A DNA stretch of 40,798 nt, from contig CACDTB010000007.1 in NCBI GenBank assembly GCA_902555535.1, positions 1 to 40,798 on the forward strand, read 5' to 3'. The position numbers were made by a program, and so were the translations under genes. Source of the stretch: an uncultured Pelagibacteraceae bacterium. GTDB taxonomy: Bacteria > Pseudomonadota > Alphaproteobacteria > Pelagibacterales > Pelagibacteraceae. Shown here piece by piece: positions 39,342 to 40,798 of this stretch. Position 1 is the stretch's first letter. The number at the start of each line of letters is the position of its first letter. Under the pieces are notes generated by a model that made no database searches, was not told the DNA's origin, and worked only from the letters and a program-made list of their open reading frames with translations.

Positions 39342-40169
39342 ATGGATATTTCAATTAAAAAAGACTTAGCAAGTAATTGGTTTAAGCTATTACAAAATGC
39401 AATATGTGACGACATTTTAAAAATTGAAAAAAACAAAGTAAATTTTCAATCAACTTCTTGGAATAGAAGTAGTAAAAAAGATGAGGGTGGTGGTGAATAT
39501 AGAATTCTTAAAAATGGAAAAATTTTTGAAAAAGTAGGAGTAAATTTTTCAAAAGTTTATGGAAAATTTCCTAAGCAATTTCAAAAGAATATACCGGGCG
39601 CAAGTAAAGATCCTAGATTTTGGGCATCAGGAATATCAATAGTTATGCACATGCAAAATCCCCATATTCCTGCAATGCATTTTAATACCAGATTTATTTG
39701 TACAACAAAGAATTGGTTTGGTGGAGGTATGGATGTAACCCCAGCAATAAAAGATGAAAAAGAGAAGAAAAACTTTCATAAAATATTAAAGGCAATGTGC
39801 GATAGACACAATAAAAAGTATTATAAAAAATATAAAAAGTGGTGTGATGAATATTTTTATCTACCTCACAGAAAAGAAGCCAGAGGTATAGGTGGAATAT
39901 TTTTTGACTATAAAAATGATAATTTTGAAAATGACTTTAAATTTGTCAGAGACGTTGGTGTTACATTTCAAATGCTATTTAATGAAATAATTAAAAAAAA
40001 AATAAAAAGAAAATGGACTTTAAAAGATAAAGAGTTTCAGTATATTAAAAGAGGTCGATACGCAGAATTTAATTTGCTCTATGATAGAGGAACAAAATTT
40101 GGGCTACAAACTGGTGGTAATGTTGAAGGAATTTTGATGTCATTACCTCCGATTGCAAAATGGAAATAA
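39342..40169 (+). CDS. hemF: Oxygen-dependent coproporphyrinogen III oxidase
   Basis: Converts coproporphyrinogen III to protoporphyrinogen IX with O2 in heme synthesis, consistent with an aerobic life style. The 275-residue protein shows the HemF blocks EGGGEYRILKNGKIFEKVGVNFS (near 43 on), WASGISIVMHMQNPHIPAMHFNTR, WFGGGMDVTP, RGIGGIFFDY and RGRYAEFNLLYDRGTKFGLQTGG. It is slightly shorter than E. coli (299). It is co-directional between trmL and greA with gaps of 1 and 3 nt. Confidence 0.97.
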   Translation: MDISIKKDLASNWFKLLQNAICDDILKIEKNKVNFQSTSWNRSSKKDEGGGEYRILKNGKIFEKVGVNFSKVYGKFPKQFQKNIPGASKDPRFWASGISIVMHMQNPHIPAMHFNTRFICTTKNWFGGGMDVTPAIKDEKEKKNFHKILKAMCDRHNKKYYKKYKKWCDEYFYLPHRKEARGIGGIFFDYKNDNFENDFKFVRDVGVTFQMLFNEIIKKKIKRKWTLKDKEFQYIKRGRYAEFNLLYDRGTKFGLQTGGNVEGILMSLPPIAKWK

Positions 40170-40172
40170 AAA

Positions 40173-40649
40173 ATGGATAAAGAGCCAATAACATTGAACG
40201 GATTAAATAAACTAAAAGAAGAATTAGTTTTTTTAAAAGAAAAAAAAAGACCTGAGATAGTAGCTGCAATTGCTGAAGCGAGATCCCATGGAGACCTTAA
40301 AGAAAATGCTGAATATCATGCAGCTAAAGAAGAACAATCTCATAACGAGGGAAGAATTACAGAAATTAACGATATTATTGCAAGAGCAAATGTTATTGAC
40401 GTTACAAAACTAAACAATGAAGGAAAAGTAATTTTTGGATCTACAGTTTATTTAGAAGATTTAGATACTGGTGATAAAATTAATTATAAAATTGTTGGAA
40501 GAGATGAGGCAGATTTAAAACAAAAACTAATTTTCTTTCAATCACCAATTGGCAAAGGTTTGATTGGAAAAAATAAAAGTGATTTAGTTGAAATAAATAC
40601 ACCTTCTGGTGTAAAAAATTTTGAAATTAAAGACGTTAAATATATTTAA
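40173..40649 (+). CDS. greA: Transcription elongation factor GreA
   Basis: Rescues backtracked RNA polymerase by stimulating transcript cleavage. The 158-residue protein has the N-terminal coiled coil with the acidic tip region ([20 protein letters not shown], about 32-51) and a C-terminal FKBP-like domain ([23 protein letters not shown], then [14 protein letters not shown]). Length is the family norm. Its TAA shares a TTAA with the stop of the convergent gene at 40646. Confidence 0.97.
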   Translation: MDKEPITLNGLNKLKEELVFLKEKKRPEIVAAIAEARSHGDLKENAEYHAAKEEQSHNEGRITEINDIIARANVIDVTKLNNEGKVIFGSTVYLEDLDTGDKINYKIVGRDEADLKQKLIFFQSPIGKGLIGKNKSDLVEINTPSGVKNFEIKDVKYI

Positions 40650-40798
40650 CTTTTAACTATTTGTTGTATTTGCTTATCTGAAATTTGAAATCCGTTTTGA
40701 ACCCAGGTTTCTTCAATTTTTTTTAATTTATTACCTAACGTTTTACCCTCAGGAATTTGAAATTTAGACATTAATAAATCAGCCCCTACTGGCAAAGT
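40646..40798 (-). CDS. C-terminal end of a probable CCA tRNA nucleotidyltransferase
   Basis: A 50-codon 3' end, open to the window edge, ending TAA at 40646-40648. The readable part ([17 protein letters not shown]...[20 protein letters not shown]) resembles the tail of CCA-adding/poly(A)-polymerase-type nucleotidyltransferases: a G.DLL...I..G..LG..L..IE..W motif. The catalytic domain lies outside the window, so the assignment is tentative. It overlaps greA by 4 nt. Confidence 0.6.
   Translation of the reverse strand, partial: TLPVGADLLMSKFQIPEGKTLGNKLKKIEETWVQNGFQISDKQIQQIVKS

Overview
The window looks like a piece of a free-living, genome-streamlined alphaproteobacterium of the SAR11 / Pelagibacterales type. 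This rests on very A+T-rich DNA with lysine-, asparagine- and isoleucine-rich proteins, near-absent spacers, and alphaproteobacterial gene content: yqeY-dnaG-rpoD, an ELM1-family protein, an NDUFAF7-type methyltransferase, petABC, and a MarR/OmpR/kinase trio beside ilvE. The assignment is by recognition of gene families and style; no database search was possible. I see no mobile element, CRISPR array, prophage, rRNA or convincing pseudogene.

Layout. 1-3400 (minus): a division cluster read mraZ > ftsZ > rsmH > ftsL (cut by the window edge), with a recognisable promoter and three MraZ-type boxes in front of mraZ. 3531-3892 (minus): RNase P RNA, then an AmiD-like amidase gene. 4772-6175 (plus): mlaA and mlaC for lipid transport between the membranes. 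6185-10536 (minus): the macromolecular-synthesis group yqeY > dnaG > rpoD, followed 7 nt after the rpoD stop by a tRNA-Val(GAC) with an abnormal elbow and then a CAT-anticodon tRNA. 10662-15060 (plus): carA-carB. 15057-16666 (minus): ELM1-family protein and a 2OG-Fe(II) oxygenase, translationally coupled. 16688-18049 (plus): trxB and a small membrane protein. 18053-20897 (minus): aspartate aminotransferase, aldose epimerase and an NAD(P)-binding protein. 20934-26673 (plus): uvrB, a pteridine-reductase-like SDR, folB, uvrC and pgsA in one overlapping run. 26670-27551 (minus): ilvE. 27625-30032 (plus): MarR regulator, response regulator and histidine kinase. 30010-30261 (minus): ubiK-like gene. 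30294-36236 (plus): lgt, NDUFAF7-like methyltransferase, pgeF, prs, rplY, pth, ychF. 36213-38774 (minus): petA-petB-petC for cytochrome bc1. 38867-40649 (plus): trmL, hemF, greA. 40646-40798 (minus): the C-terminal end of a probable CCA-adding enzyme.

The genes are almost all core: division, replication priming, transcription, DNA repair, pyrimidine/arginine precursor, folate, phospholipid, branched-chain amino acid, respiration and heme. Compaction is extreme. Five of six convergent coding-gene junctions overlap, three of them by sharing one 4-nt stop motif, and many same-strand neighbours overlap by 1-20 nt.

The observations I consider most worth following are the tRNA-Val that lacks the conserved D-loop/T-loop elbow bases while keeping perfect stems, the promoter/MraZ-box arrangement and the ftsZ position behind mraZ, the systematic convergent overlaps, the tandem repeats between the amidase gene and mlaA, and the ELM1/oxygenase pair. 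I did not find a clearly new multi-gene system.
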